Shown: piece after piece, positions 1 through 8,588 of the stretch | Position numbering within the stretch: position 1 is the stretch's first letter | Layout: every line of letters starts with the position of its first letter | NCBI GenBank assembly: GCA_965249895.1 | Contig: CBDFNC010000005.1 | Span: 558,001 to 622,000 of the forward strand | Length of the DNA: 64,000 nt | Direction: 5' to 3' | Source: CBDFNC01 sp965249895 | Lineage (GTDB): Bacteria; Pseudomonadota; Gammaproteobacteria; Enterobacterales; CBDFNC01 | The notes under the pieces: generated by a model | What the model saw: the letters and a program-made list of their open reading frames with translations, nothing else | What the model was told of the DNA's origin: nothing | The model's database searches: none | Made by a program: the position numbers and the translations under genes

Positions 1-1
1 A

Positions 2-400
2 TTTAACGGCTTAAATGCTGTCAACCTGGCGGAGATCTCTTCTCGCAGTGACGCAGATAAACAACTGGCAGAGCATATAGAGGAAATGGGCGTTCGCCAA
101 TTTTTATTAAAATCCCTTTATCGTAGCGATAAAGGCTTCGGCTGGCGCTTTAATATCAATGCTTTATATGACCAGTATCAGCAAATAATCGGCTGGCCAT
201 ACACAGATCAAATCTTTACCGGAGACACCCTGTTTATCAAGGGTCAGAACTCCGACTATATTAAAGCCGCCGATAAAGCAGAGTTTGCCCGTCAATTCCC
301 CAATGCCAGTGCAAAAATCATCCAGGGAACCGGACATTGGTTACACGCAGAAAAGCCGCAAATTTTTAATCGCCTCGTTTCCGAATTTTTAGCCTCCTAG
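2..400 (+). CDS. ybfF: YbfF-type alpha/beta-hydrolase esterase (5' end outside window)
   Basis: The reading frame is open from the first bases of the window to the stop at 398-400, so this is the C-terminal part (about 132 residues) of a longer protein. It carries the segments typical of YbfF esterases: GVRQFLLKSL, a DQYQQIIGWP stretch, TLFIKGQNSDY before the catalytic-acid region, and the terminal GTGHWLHAEKP motif that supplies the catalytic histidine of the Ser-Asp-His triad. An internal ATG at 86 exists but the homology clearly starts upstream. YbfF is a cytosolic thioesterase/esterase with acyl-CoA-like ester activity. It heads the ybfF-DUF2788-ybfE-fldA-fur block common in Alteromonadales and Vibrionales. 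Confidence 0.88.
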   Translation, partial: FNGLNAVNLAEISSRSDADKQLAEHIEEMGVRQFLLKSLYRSDKGFGWRFNINALYDQYQQIIGWPYTDQIFTGDTLFIKGQNSDYIKAADKAEFARQFPNASAKIIQGTGHWLHAEKPQIFNRLVSEFLAS

Positions 401-464
401 GGTTAGATAAGGCAGCCCCTTTGTGATATATTTCCGCGGTTTAGAGAACAGCTAATTTATCCTC

Positions 465-686
465 ATGCTTAGTGAATATACTGAACAAATTGAAACTCTC
501 GGTCTTTATGGATTTTATATCGCAATTTTTGTCCTTATCGGCTTGTCGATTCAGGATGTGCTCAAGCGAGGAAACGTGCCTAAGTTTGGTCGAGTTGTAG
601 TATGGCTAGTCCTTTTCTTTGGTTGCCTGGGGTTCATTTCCAAGGGCATTATCGAAGTGTTTTGGCAATCCAGTGGTATCGGTTAA
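465..686 (+). CDS. DUF2788 small inner-membrane protein
   Basis: A 73-residue protein with two hydrophobic helices, roughly residues 15-32 and 43-64, separated by a short basic loop (LKRGNVPKFGR). The GLYGFYIAIFVLIG and VWLVLFFGCLGFISKG segments match the DUF2788 family, which sits between ybfF and ybfE in many marine gammaproteobacteria. Function is unknown. It ends 12 bp before the next gene, so co-transcription with ybfE and fldA is likely. Confidence 0.8.
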   Translation: MLSEYTEQIETLGLYGFYIAIFVLIGLSIQDVLKRGNVPKFGRVVVWLVLFFGCLGFISKGIIEVFWQSSGIG

Positions 687-698
687 AGGCAGTAGTGA

Positions 699-971
699 AT
701 GGCAAAAGAGCTTTCTGACCGGACAACAATAGATCTGTTTTCGGAAGAAAAACGCCCAGGGCGGCCCAAAACCAACCCTCTTTCCAGGAATCAGCAGCTT
801 AAGATCAATAAGCGCAACCAGATAAAACGGGACAGGGATAATGGACTAAGACGAGTTGAACTAAAAATCGAGCAAGACTTGTTCGATCATCTCAACGAAG
901 TGGCCCTTAGCAAGAATATAAGCAGAAGCGAGTTAATTGTTTCTATGTTGGAAAACCAACTCGAATCATAG
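699..971 (+). CDS. ybfE: LexA-regulated protein YbfE, CopG/RHH-like
   Basis: A 90-residue basic protein with an N-terminal TIDLFSEEKRPGRPKTNPL motif (an AT-hook-like GRPKTNP) and a C-terminal segment (RRVELKIEQDLFDHLNEVA, then SRSELIVSMLENQL) with the beta-alpha-alpha pattern of ribbon-helix-helix proteins. This is the YbfE family, described as LexA-regulated in E. coli and almost always next to fldA. It is 17 bp upstream of fldA. I do not see a clear LexA box in the short gap before it, so SOS control here is not shown. Confidence 0.85.
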   Translation: MAKELSDRTTIDLFSEEKRPGRPKTNPLSRNQQLKINKRNQIKRDRDNGLRRVELKIEQDLFDHLNEVALSKNISRSELIVSMLENQLES

Positions 972-988
972 ACATCAGGATTTAAGAT

Positions 989-1516
989 ATGGCAAGTGTA
1001 GGAATATTTTTCGGTAGCGATACAGGTAACACAGAAGCGGTCGCTAAGATGATCCAAAAGCAGCTTGGTAAGAAGCTGGTTGAGGTGAAAGATATCGCGA
1101 AAAGCACCAAAGAAGAGATTGACGAGTTTAGTCTCATTCTTTTTGGTATCCCAACCTGGTATTACGGCGAAGCACAGTGTGACTGGGATGATTTTTTTCC
1201 TGATCTGGAAGAAATTGATTTCAGCGAAAAACTCGTTGCCATCTTTGGCTGTGGTGATCAGGAAGATTACGCAGAATATTTCCTCGATGCCATGGGTACC
1301 CTTGGTGATATCGTAGCAGCAAAAGGCGGCACGATTATTGGCCACTGGCCCACAGAAAGCTACGAATACGAAGCCTCTAAAGCTTTGGTTGACGATGACA
1401 ACTTTATCGGACTCGGTATCGATGAAGACCGTCAACCTGAACTGACTAAAGAGCGAGTAAACGGCTGGGTTAAGCAAGTCTATGAAGAAATGTGCTTAGC
1501 CGAACTGGAAGACTAA
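989..1516 (+). CDS. fldA: Flavodoxin FldA, long-chain type
   Basis: A 175-residue protein with the FMN phosphate-binding loop GSDTGNTEAVAK near the N-terminus, the first aromatic FMN contact in PTWYYGEAQCDWDDF, and the second in FGCGDQEDYAEYF. The 20-residue insertion typical of long-chain flavodoxins is present. It transfers low-potential electrons in the cytosol to reductive enzymes such as MetH, pyruvate-formate lyase activase and IspG/IspH. The start has an AGGA ribosome-binding site (tcaggatttaagat). Flavodoxin is normally induced by iron limitation and oxidative stress, which fits fur directly downstream. Confidence 0.96.
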   Translation: MASVGIFFGSDTGNTEAVAKMIQKQLGKKLVEVKDIAKSTKEEIDEFSLILFGIPTWYYGEAQCDWDDFFPDLEEIDFSEKLVAIFGCGDQEDYAEYFLDAMGTLGDIVAAKGGTIIGHWPTESYEYEASKALVDDDNFIGLGIDEDRQPELTKERVNGWVKQVYEEMCLAELED

Positions 1517-1520
1517 GCAT

Positions 1521-1549
1521 AAAAAAGGGGGCGCTAGCCTCCTTTTGTT
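1521..1549 (+). terminator. Intrinsic terminator after fldA
   Basis: Starting 4-5 bp after the fldA stop, AAAAGGGGGCG and the reverse-complementary CCTCCTTTT form a stem around a short loop, followed by a T-containing tract. It would end the ybfF-fldA transcript before fur. Confidence 0.6.
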
Positions 1550-1706
1550 ATCTATATAAATAAATGTTATACCGATCCTGGCTTTTGTTAACAAAGTCCA
1601 CCAGCTAAAGGTTTCATGTTAGCCTGTTAGCTCTTATAATGGATACCAGACAAGTTGCCAGGACCCACCTGACAACTGAGTAAACAACTCGGAAACCTTA
1701 TTTCTT

Positions 1707-2129
1707 ATGGCCGACAATAATCAAGCTCTAAAAAAAGCAGGACTAAAAGTTACGTTACCGCGTATAAAGATCCTGGAACTTCTTCAAAAACCCGGCTGCC
1801 AGCACATCAGCGCTGAAGACCTTTACAAAATGCTTATCGATAAAGGGGAAGAAATAGGCTTAGCGACTGTCTATCGTGTATTAAACCAATTCGATGATGC
1901 AGGTATCGTCACTCGCCACCATTTCGAAGGCGGAAAATCCGTATTCGAACTTTCCACGCAGGAGCACCACGATCACCTGGTTTGTCTAACGTGCGGCAAG
2001 GTGATTGAATTCGCCGACGACGTGATTGAGCAACGTCAGGAAGATATTGCCAAAAGATTCAATATTAAACTGACCAATCACAGTTTGTATCTCTACGGCA
2101 CGCCGATAGATGGTGAATGTAAACATTAA
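1707..2129 (+). CDS. fur: Ferric uptake regulator Fur
   Basis: A 140-residue protein with an N-terminal winged helix (TLPRIKILELL, then EEIGLATVYRVLNQFDDAGIV recognition region) and the metal-binding dimerisation domain with HHDHLVCLTCGKVIEF, where His/Asp and the CxxC cysteines bind the regulatory and structural metals. It is slightly shorter than E. coli Fur (148 residues), ending in GECKH. With Fe2+ bound it represses iron-uptake genes. The upstream 190 bp are a separate promoter region after the fldA terminator. The ribosome-binding site is weak. Confidence 0.97.
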   Translation: MADNNQALKKAGLKVTLPRIKILELLQKPGCQHISAEDLYKMLIDKGEEIGLATVYRVLNQFDDAGIVTRHHFEGGKSVFELSTQEHHDHLVCLTCGKVIEFADDVIEQRQEDIAKRFNIKLTNHSLYLYGTPIDGECKH

Positions 2130-2132
2130 TCT

Positions 2133-2160
2133 AAAAAAGCGCATTTGATGCGCTTTTTTA
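2133..2160 (+). terminator. Bidirectional terminator after fur
   Basis: AAAAAAGCGCAT-ttg-ATGCGCTTTTTT is a perfect stem flanked by A and T runs. It can terminate fur on the plus strand and the binding-protein gene from the opposite side. Confidence 0.85.
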
Positions 2161-2170
2161 TTGCCTGAAG

Positions 2171-3031
2171 TTACGGTGACAAAACCAGCTTGCTGAACTC
2201 TGGCTTCATTTTTTCCATCACCTTCTTGGTTTTATCTGTTAGCAATGGATTTGTTAATTCAATCACAGTGCGCTCAGAAAGCCTCAACTTCTTCAGGCTG
2301 AATTGGTAATTCTCGTTAAACATCTGCTTAAATTCACCGGACTCATGTAATCGCTTCAGGCCCAGTTCAATTCGCTCAGCTAACTCAGGGTAGGCTTTAT
2401 TAACAAAGTAAAACAATGGAAACGGGTAATAAACCACCAATTCCTGCTCAATTTCTATGCCTTTATAACCTTGACTGTAATACTCTTGCACGACTTCATT
2501 AGCGCCTCTGGAAAAGCAGTCAAACCGGCCAGCTATTAACTGATCAAATAGTAAGTCGTACTTAATACTGCGCCACAAGGTTAAACCATTCGCTTCCAAA
2601 ATCGTTGCGTCTGGCCAATCCTGATGTTGGCCGATGATCAGTCCACTGTTACGCAATTCGGCCAAGTCCTGAATGTCGTCAAATTTAGCTTGTGTCCCAC
2701 TTCGGATCAAACAGATGCGATAGCTAAGCAGAGTACCCGTCACGGGAAAGCGAACCGGAATGGCCACCAGCTCTCGCAGCTGGTTGGGACCAAATACGGC
2801 AATATGTAGGTTTTCGCCCTCTTCCAGCCTTCTTACCGCCCGTCCCTGCTCCATTTCACCAGACGGTATCAGCTGATAGCGCCCATATTCCGCTTTCGTG
2901 ATCTCCAGAGAACGTTTAAGTAGCTCAGGCACCATGGTATTTGGGTGCGTCATTAAACGATTCCAGACAATAATTGGTTTCGCAGCCAATTCGGCAGAAA
3001 TCAGCAACAACAGACCGATAAGTAACTTCAT
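2171..3031 (-). CDS. Periplasmic solute-binding-like protein (family 3 fold), paralogue A
   Basis: A 286-residue protein with a short signal peptide (MKLLIGLLLLISAELAAK) and a periplasmic type 2 binding-protein fold. It begins with KPIIVWNRLMTHPNTMVPELLKR and has the late-lobe FPLFYFVNKAYPELAERIELGLKRL helix typical of family 3 (amino-acid type) proteins. No transporter permease or ATPase is nearby. Proteins like this in Alteromonadales often act as sensory or orphan ligand binders rather than uptake components. The ligand is unknown. It is a close tandem paralogue of the gene directly upstream on the same strand (3123-3989). Confidence 0.75.
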   Translation of the reverse strand: MKLLIGLLLLISAELAAKPIIVWNRLMTHPNTMVPELLKRSLEITKAEYGRYQLIPSGEMEQGRAVRRLEEGENLHIAVFGPNQLRELVAIPVRFPVTGTLLSYRICLIRSGTQAKFDDIQDLAELRNSGLIIGQHQDWPDATILEANGLTLWRSIKYDLLFDQLIAGRFDCFSRGANEVVQEYYSQGYKGIEIEQELVVYYPFPLFYFVNKAYPELAERIELGLKRLHESGEFKQMFNENYQFSLKKLRLSERTVIELTNPLLTDKTKKVMEKMKPEFSKLVLSP

Positions 3032-3122
3032 CTGGCACTCCTTATGACGTAATATCTTCCAAAGCTAAAACAGGATATGACAAGACATGACAAGCGGTCA
3101 AACTCCAGCAGCTAGGATGATA

Positions 3123-3989
3123 TTATTGTGACAAGACTAACTTACTGAATTCCAATTTTATTTTCTCCATCCTTAATTTGGTTTTTTCCGTTAGCAATGG
3201 GTTATTTAGTTCAATCACAGTACGATGAGATAAACGGAGTCTTTTCAGGCTGCTTTGGTAATTTTTGCGAAACATATCCTCAAACTCTCCAGATGCGTAT
3301 AACCGCTCCAGGCCAAGCTCGATACGCTTCGCCAAATTTGGATAAGCAGTATTAACGAAATAGAACAGTGGAAAAGGGTAATAGATGATAAAACTCTTCT
3401 CGATTTCCAAACCTTTATAACCGTGGCTGTAATACTCTTGCACAATCTCGTTAGCACCACGTGAAAAACAATCAAACCGCCCGGCTACCAGCTGGTCAAA
3501 TAATAATTCGTACTTAATACTCCGCCATAGGGTTAACCCGTTAGCTTTTAGAATCGTCGTGTCCGGCCAATCCTGATGCTGCCCGATAATAAGGCCGCTT
3601 TTAAGTAAATCCGCTAGGTTCTGTATATAGTCAAATCTTGCTTGTGTTCCACTCCTAATCAAACAGATCCGATAGCTAAGTAGCGTACCCGTTACCGGGA
3701 AACGAACAGGAATGGCAATCTTTTCTCGCAGCTTGTTGGGACCAAATACGGCAACGTGTAAATTTTCTCCTTCCGCCAGTTTTCTTACTACTCGCCCCTG
3801 CTCCATATCACCGGACGGGATCAGTTGATAACGCCCATATTCGGCTTCGGTAACATCCAACGCGCGCTTAAGCAGCTCGGGTACCATGCTATTAGGGTGG
3901 GTAAGCAATTGATTCCAAACGACGATAGGTTTAGCCACTAAGTTAAATGACCAAGGTAACAGGAATAACAAAGCGACAAACCACTTCAT
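3123..3989 (-). CDS. Periplasmic solute-binding-like protein, paralogue B
   Basis: A 288-residue secreted protein (signal peptide ends near NLVAK) aligning over its whole length with the next gene downstream. Stretches such as NGLTLWRSIKY, LFDQL.AGRFDCFSRGANE and SGLIIGQHQDWPD are shared, and differences are scattered conservative changes. The two genes are 91 bp apart on the minus strand and are probably a tandem duplication expressed together. The divergence around QELVVYYPFP/KSFIIYYPFP could change ligand preference, but this is inference. Confidence 0.75.
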   Translation of the reverse strand: MKWFVALLFLLPWSFNLVAKPIVVWNQLLTHPNSMVPELLKRALDVTEAEYGRYQLIPSGDMEQGRVVRKLAEGENLHVAVFGPNKLREKIAIPVRFPVTGTLLSYRICLIRSGTQARFDYIQNLADLLKSGLIIGQHQDWPDTTILKANGLTLWRSIKYELLFDQLVAGRFDCFSRGANEIVQEYYSHGYKGLEIEKSFIIYYPFPLFYFVNTAYPNLAKRIELGLERLYASGEFEDMFRKNYQSSLKRLRLSHRTVIELNNPLLTEKTKLRMEKIKLEFSKLVLSQ

Positions 3990-4112
3990 TGTCTACTCCG
4001 AATTGACACCATTTCACTTAAGTATCAAAGCAGATATTATTTATGCCAGTTAAACGGAAATTTATTACCTAGGATGAGGATTCCTAGTTCGCAACTATGG
4101 TTCGAAATAAAG

Positions 4113-4138
4113 GAAAAAACCAGCCTGTCTCGGCTGGC
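4113..4138 (-). terminator. Intrinsic terminator of glnS
   Basis: Read on the minus strand, AGCCAGCC-gagac-AGGCTGG is followed by TTTTTT. It lies 15 bp after the glnS stop codon. Confidence 0.8.
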
Positions 4139-4152
4139 TCTACAACAAGGAA

Positions 4153-5823
4153 TTAACCTATTTTTGCCCAGGTATCACGCAGGGCAACGGTGCGGTTAAA
4201 TACCAGTTTTTCAGGGCTGGAGTCTTCACTGTCGACGCAAAAATACCCCTCGCGTTCAAACTGATACGCCAGGCCAGCTTCAGCAGACTTAAGTCCGAGC
4301 TCGACAAACCCTTGCTTGACCACGAGTGAATCTGGATTTAACGCTTCATCGATATTTTCAACCGCAGCTGGATTCGCTACAGTAAACAATCGATCGTAAA
4401 TACGAATTTGTGCAGGCAAAGAATGGCTCGCACTGACCCAATGGATAACGCCCTTCACCTTACGTCCATCCGCCGGGTTTTTACCCAGGGTTTGTGGATC
4501 ATAGCTACAACGAATTTCGGTGATCTCACCATTGTCATCTTTAATGACGGACTCGGCTTTGATCACATAAGCGTTGCGCAGACGCACCTCTTTACCCAAT
4601 ACCAGCCGCTTATATTTCTTGTTCGCTTCTTCGCGGAAATCATCTCTGTCGATATAAATTTCGCGAGTAAAAGGTAACGTACGTTGACCCATAGATTCAT
4701 CTTTCGGATGAGCCAGCGCCGTTAATTGCTCGACAACGTCTGCTTCGACGTTTTCTATGATGATTTTAACCGGATCCAGTACAGCCATAGCTCGCGGAGC
4801 ATTCACTTCGAGATCTTCGCGAATACACGCTTCCAACATGGCCATTTCAACCGTGTTGTCTTGCTTGGTGATACCAATACGCTTACAGAACTCACGCACA
4901 GAAGCAGCTGTGTAACCACGACGACGAATACCGGCTACGGTTGGCATACGGGGATCATCCCAACCAGAAACTATGTTCTGCTCTACCAAGGCATTAAGTT
5001 TACGCTTGGAAGTCAGCGTGTTTTCCAGATTCAGACGGGAAAACTCTATTTGCTGTGGGTGGCAAGAAATAGAAATATTGTCTAACACCCAGTCATATAA
5101 AGGACGGTGGTCTTCAAATTCCAGCGTACACAAACTATGGGTAATGCCTTCCAGCGCATCCGATATGCAGTGGGTAAAGTCGTACATTGGATAAATGCAC
5201 CACTTGTCACCGGTCTGATGATGATGGGCAAAACGGACCCGATACAGCACAGGGTCACGCATCTTCATGTTCGCAGATGCCATATCAATCTTGGCGCGCA
5301 ACATCAGCTCGCCTTCCTTGAACTCACCGTTACGCATACACGCAAACAAGTCCAGGTTCTCTTCGACACTGCGATCACGATAAGGGCTGTTTTTACCCGG
5401 AGAAGTTAGCGTACCGCGATATTCACGGGTTTGCTCTGCATTCAGAGAACAAACATAGGCTTTACCGTTTTTGATAAGCTCCACGGCAAAGTCGTATAGC
5501 TCTTCAAAATACCCGGATGAGTAATGAACCTCTCCCTCCCACTCAAACCCTAACCATTCAACATCTCTTTGAATAGCTTCGACGTAATCTATGTCTTCTT
5601 TTTCCGGGTTGGTATCATCAAACCGCAGATTACAGGCAGCATTATCGTAATCCTGGGCGATACCAAAGTTCAGGCAGATGGACTTGGCATGGCCAATATG
5701 CAGATAGCCGTTAGGCTCAGGGGGAAAACGGGTGTGAACCCGACCATCATTTTTGCCGTTCTTTAGGTCTTCATCGATAATTTGACGAATGAAGTTACTA
5801 GGGCGTGATTCCGCCTGACTCAT
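4153..5823 (-). CDS. glnS: Glutamine--tRNA ligase
   Basis: Class I aminoacyl-tRNA synthetase charging tRNA-Gln in the cytosol. The HIGH signature is in PNGYLHIGHAKS (about residues 42-45) and the KMSKS counterpart is TLTSKRKL (about residue 270). The C-terminal anticodon-binding beta barrels follow. I place the start at the ATG at 5821-5823 (MSQAESRPSNF), preceded by a GAGGTG ribosome-binding site. An in-frame ATG 54 bp further upstream gives an unlikely N-terminal extension (MNDGSLPVRN...). The length of 556 residues is normal for gammaproteobacterial GlnRS. It is a single-gene unit with its own terminator. Confidence 0.97.
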   Translation of the reverse strand: MSQAESRPSNFIRQIIDEDLKNGKNDGRVHTRFPPEPNGYLHIGHAKSICLNFGIAQDYDNAACNLRFDDTNPEKEDIDYVEAIQRDVEWLGFEWEGEVHYSSGYFEELYDFAVELIKNGKAYVCSLNAEQTREYRGTLTSPGKNSPYRDRSVEENLDLFACMRNGEFKEGELMLRAKIDMASANMKMRDPVLYRVRFAHHHQTGDKWCIYPMYDFTHCISDALEGITHSLCTLEFEDHRPLYDWVLDNISISCHPQQIEFSRLNLENTLTSKRKLNALVEQNIVSGWDDPRMPTVAGIRRRGYTAASVREFCKRIGITKQDNTVEMAMLEACIREDLEVNAPRAMAVLDPVKIIIENVEADVVEQLTALAHPKDESMGQRTLPFTREIYIDRDDFREEANKKYKRLVLGKEVRLRNAYVIKAESVIKDDNGEITEIRCSYDPQTLGKNPADGRKVKGVIHWVSASHSLPAQIRIYDRLFTVANPAAVENIDEALNPDSLVVKQGFVELGLKSAEAGLAYQFEREGYFCVDSEDSSPEKLVFNRTVALRDTWAKIG

Positions 5824-5982
5824 CGGGCACCTCAATAATAAATTTATATTTCGAACCGGCAATGATCCATCATTCAATGGCGTAAGACAAGGTATTAGCG
5901 AGATAAATTGACCAAGTAGAAAAAAATAGTGGTGGTAAGCTAACTACTCAGAAGAAACCAGTTTCCCTGGTGGATTGCCAGC

Positions 5983-6008
5983 CAAAAAAAGGGCGCCTGC
6001 GGCGCCCA
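5983..6008 (-). terminator. Intrinsic terminator of nagE
   Basis: On the minus strand, GGGCGCC-gca-GGCGCCC is followed by TTTTTTT, 22 bp after the nagE stop. It is a strong GC-rich stem. Confidence 0.88.
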
Positions 6009-6030
6009 AATTAATATTGATGTTTAGGTC

Positions 6031-7506
6031 TTAAACAGCTGGTAAAGCTACCTGAGACAGGTCTTCAGCACCAATCTCTTTCATCAGACCAGCGATGATC
6101 TCAGCTTGGGGACCAAGAATAACCTGCAGGTTATTGTCACCCAGATTCACCACAGCCATAGCGCCCAGCGCTTTCAGCACTTTCTCGTTGACGACGCTGC
6201 GATCGTTCAGCGTCAGACGAAGACGAGTGATACAAGCATCGATTACCGTCAGGTTGTTCTGGCCACCCAGAGCTTTCAGATACTTTTTAGCCAGCTCACG
6301 TGAGTCGGTGGTACCAACTGCAGCAGGTAATGCACCTTCTTCTTCATCTTCGCGACCCGGTGTTTTCAAGTCAAATTTAGCGATAACTACGCGGAAGATA
6401 CCGTAGTATATACCGAAGAACGCCAGACCTTGCACAATCAGCATGTACCACTTAACTGCTAGAGGATTCTGTGAAGACAGCACCATATCTACCAGACCGG
6501 CACTGAAACCAAAACCTGCAATCCACTGCATGGAAGCAGCAATATATACGGAGATACCCGTTAATACAGCGTGAATACCGTACAGTACAGGCGCTACGAA
6601 CATAAAGGAGAATTCAAGTGGCTCGGTAACCCCAGTGAAGAAGGATGCGAAACCTGCAGCTATCATAAGCGACGCTACTTTCTCTTTGTTTTCTGGCTTA
6701 GCCGCATGGTAAATCGCCAGCGCCGCACCTGGCAGGCCAAACATCATAATTGGGAAGAAACCAGCCTGGTAAATACCAGTGACACCTGGCGTACCCTGAC
6801 CACTTAGGAAGTTAGGGATATCGTTAATACCCGCAACGTCGAACCAGAATACCGAGTTCAATGCGTGGTGCAGACCAACAGGGATCAGCAAACGGTTAAA
6901 GAAGGCGTAGATACCCGCGCCGGCTTCACCCAGACCCGTGATACTTTCACCAAATGATACCAGGCCGCCGAAGATAACAGGCCAGATAAACATAAGTACA
7001 AAAGCAACGCCTATCATAACGAACGAGTTCAGAATAGGCACTAAGCGACGGCCGCTGAAAAACGCCAGGGCTTTATGTAGCTCAACGGTGCTGAAACGGT
7101 TGTACAGCTCCGCAGAGATGATACCCACCAGGATGCCGATAAACTGGTTCTCGACTTTGCCAAATGCCGCTGGTACATCTTCAAGAGCAATACCCTGGAT
7201 TTGAGCAACGGCGCCAGGACTAAGCAGCGTGGTTAATACCAAAAAGCCAACGAAACCGGTCAAGGCCGCCGCGCCGTCTTTATCTTTCGACATGCCGTAC
7301 GCAACACCAACGGCAAACAGCACGCCCATGTTGTCGATAATGGCAGCGCCGGATTTAATTAAGAAGGCGGCTAGCTGACTGTTCGCCCCCCAACCCGTTG
7401 GATCGACCCAATAGCCGATACCCATTAATATTGCAGCTGCAGGTAATACGGCGACGGGAACCATCAACGCACGACCTACTTTTTGTAGATAACCTAGAAT
7501 ATTCAC
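6031..7506 (-). CDS. nagE: N-acetylglucosamine-specific PTS permease, IIC-IIB
   Basis: A 491-residue membrane protein of the glucose/GlcNAc PTS family. The IIC domain occupies about residues 1-375, with many transmembrane helices and the GITEPLE-like motif FFTGVTEPLEFSF. A charged linker (GREDEEEG) leads to a C-terminal IIB domain whose phospho-cysteine lies in VIDACITRLRL. There is no fused IIA domain, so phosphate must come from a separate IIA (crr-type), as in many marine bacteria. It imports GlcNAc as GlcNAc-6-phosphate, the substrate of NagA. It diverges from nagBAC across a 261-bp control region. Confidence 0.95.
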   Translation of the reverse strand: MNILGYLQKVGRALMVPVAVLPAAAILMGIGYWVDPTGWGANSQLAAFLIKSGAAIIDNMGVLFAVGVAYGMSKDKDGAAALTGFVGFLVLTTLLSPGAVAQIQGIALEDVPAAFGKVENQFIGILVGIISAELYNRFSTVELHKALAFFSGRRLVPILNSFVMIGVAFVLMFIWPVIFGGLVSFGESITGLGEAGAGIYAFFNRLLIPVGLHHALNSVFWFDVAGINDIPNFLSGQGTPGVTGIYQAGFFPIMMFGLPGAALAIYHAAKPENKEKVASLMIAAGFASFFTGVTEPLEFSFMFVAPVLYGIHAVLTGISVYIAASMQWIAGFGFSAGLVDMVLSSQNPLAVKWYMLIVQGLAFFGIYYGIFRVVIAKFDLKTPGREDEEEGALPAAVGTTDSRELAKKYLKALGGQNNLTVIDACITRLRLTLNDRSVVNEKVLKALGAMAVVNLGDNNLQVILGPQAEIIAGLMKEIGAEDLSQVALPAV

Positions 7507-7767
7507 AATGACCTCTCCTTTCCAATAGGTTTGTGATGTTTGCGATTTTTTTGTTTTGTTATATCGCTAACATTTATGTAGCTAATTTAGCTAAAAGCGA
7601 GTTTAAGGGATTTATTTCGCTCCGCAAATTAATAAACTAACCATTTGTGATCCAGCTCAACTGAATTGAAAAAAAAGACCCTATATATATGGTATCTAGT
7701 GCGAACTTAATTTACGCTATTAAATAACTCAAAATTGTGAACCGATCTTTTAGCTGGAGATAACACC
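7507..7767. promoter_or_regulatory. nagE/nagBAC divergent control region with CRP- and NagC-like sites
   Basis: The region between the divergent nagE and nagB starts. A TGTGA-N6-TCAAC sequence at 7646-7661 resembles a CRP site with one good half. An AT-rich imperfect palindrome at about 7707-7727 (TTAATTTACGCTATTAAATAA) resembles NagC operators. In enterobacteria NagC binds both sides of this divergent pair and CRP activates it. The same logic is inferred here, not shown. The nagB start has a GGAG ribosome-binding site. Confidence 0.4.
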
Positions 7768-8568
7768 ATGAGACTTATTCCACTAGCGAATGCCAGAGAT
7801 GTGGGCCTGTGGTCTGCACGTTATGTCGCTGACCGTATCAATGCATTCAAACCTACTGCAGAGCGCCCTTTTGTACTGGGTTGCCCGACGGGTGGAACTC
7901 CACTGTCAACTTATAAGCGTCTAATCGAACTTTATAAAGCAGGCGAAGTAAGTTTTGAGCACGTGGTTACGTTTAACATGGACGAATATGTGGGAATCCC
8001 TCAGGATCATCCAGAAAGCTACTACAGCTTTATGCACAACAACTTCTTTAATCACATTAATGTCCAAACAGAAAACATTAATCTGCTGGATGGTAATGCG
8101 GAAGACTTGGAAGCAGAATGTCAGCGCTACGAAGACAAGATCAAAAGCTACGGCAAAATTAACCTGTTTATGGGCGGCGTCGGTGTTGATGGGCATATCG
8201 CATTTAACGAGCCCGCCTCTTCCCTGGCTTCTCGCACGCGTATCAAAACGCTGACGCAAGATACCCGTATTGCGAACTCTCGTTTCTTCGATAACGACAT
8301 GAACCAGGTTCCATCTCTTGCCCTGACCGTTGGCGTAGGCACCTTGCTAGATGCCAAAGAGATCCTGGTACTGGTTACCGGCCATAACAAAGCACAGGCC
8401 CTCGAAGCCGCCGTCGAAGGCAGCGTAAATCACCTATGGACCATCTCGGCGCTGCAACTTCACCCGAAAGCCATTATTGCGTGTGATGAGCCTTCGACCA
8501 TGGAACTAAAAGTGAAAACGGTAAAATACTTCCAAGAGCTTGAAGCCGAAAACATCAAACATCTTTAA
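7768..8568 (+). CDS. nagB: Glucosamine-6-phosphate deaminase
   Basis: A 266-residue cytosolic enzyme converting glucosamine-6-phosphate to fructose-6-phosphate and ammonia. The family signature FNMDEYVGI and the catalytic loop GGVGVDGHIAFNEP are intact; the loop holds the Asp, His and Glu counterparts of E. coli D141/H143/E148. TRIKTLTQDTRIANSRFF gives the allosteric/phosphate-binding region. Length equals E. coli NagB. It is the first gene of nagB-nagA-nagC, with 20 bp to nagA. Confidence 0.97.
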   Translation: MRLIPLANARDVGLWSARYVADRINAFKPTAERPFVLGCPTGGTPLSTYKRLIELYKAGEVSFEHVVTFNMDEYVGIPQDHPESYYSFMHNNFFNHINVQTENINLLDGNAEDLEAECQRYEDKIKSYGKINLFMGGVGVDGHIAFNEPASSLASRTRIKTLTQDTRIANSRFFDNDMNQVPSLALTVGVGTLLDAKEILVLVTGHNKAQALEAAVEGSVNHLWTISALQLHPKAIIACDEPSTMELKVKTVKYFQELEAENIKHL

Positions 8569-8588
8569 CCATAAGGGGGTGGAACTGA

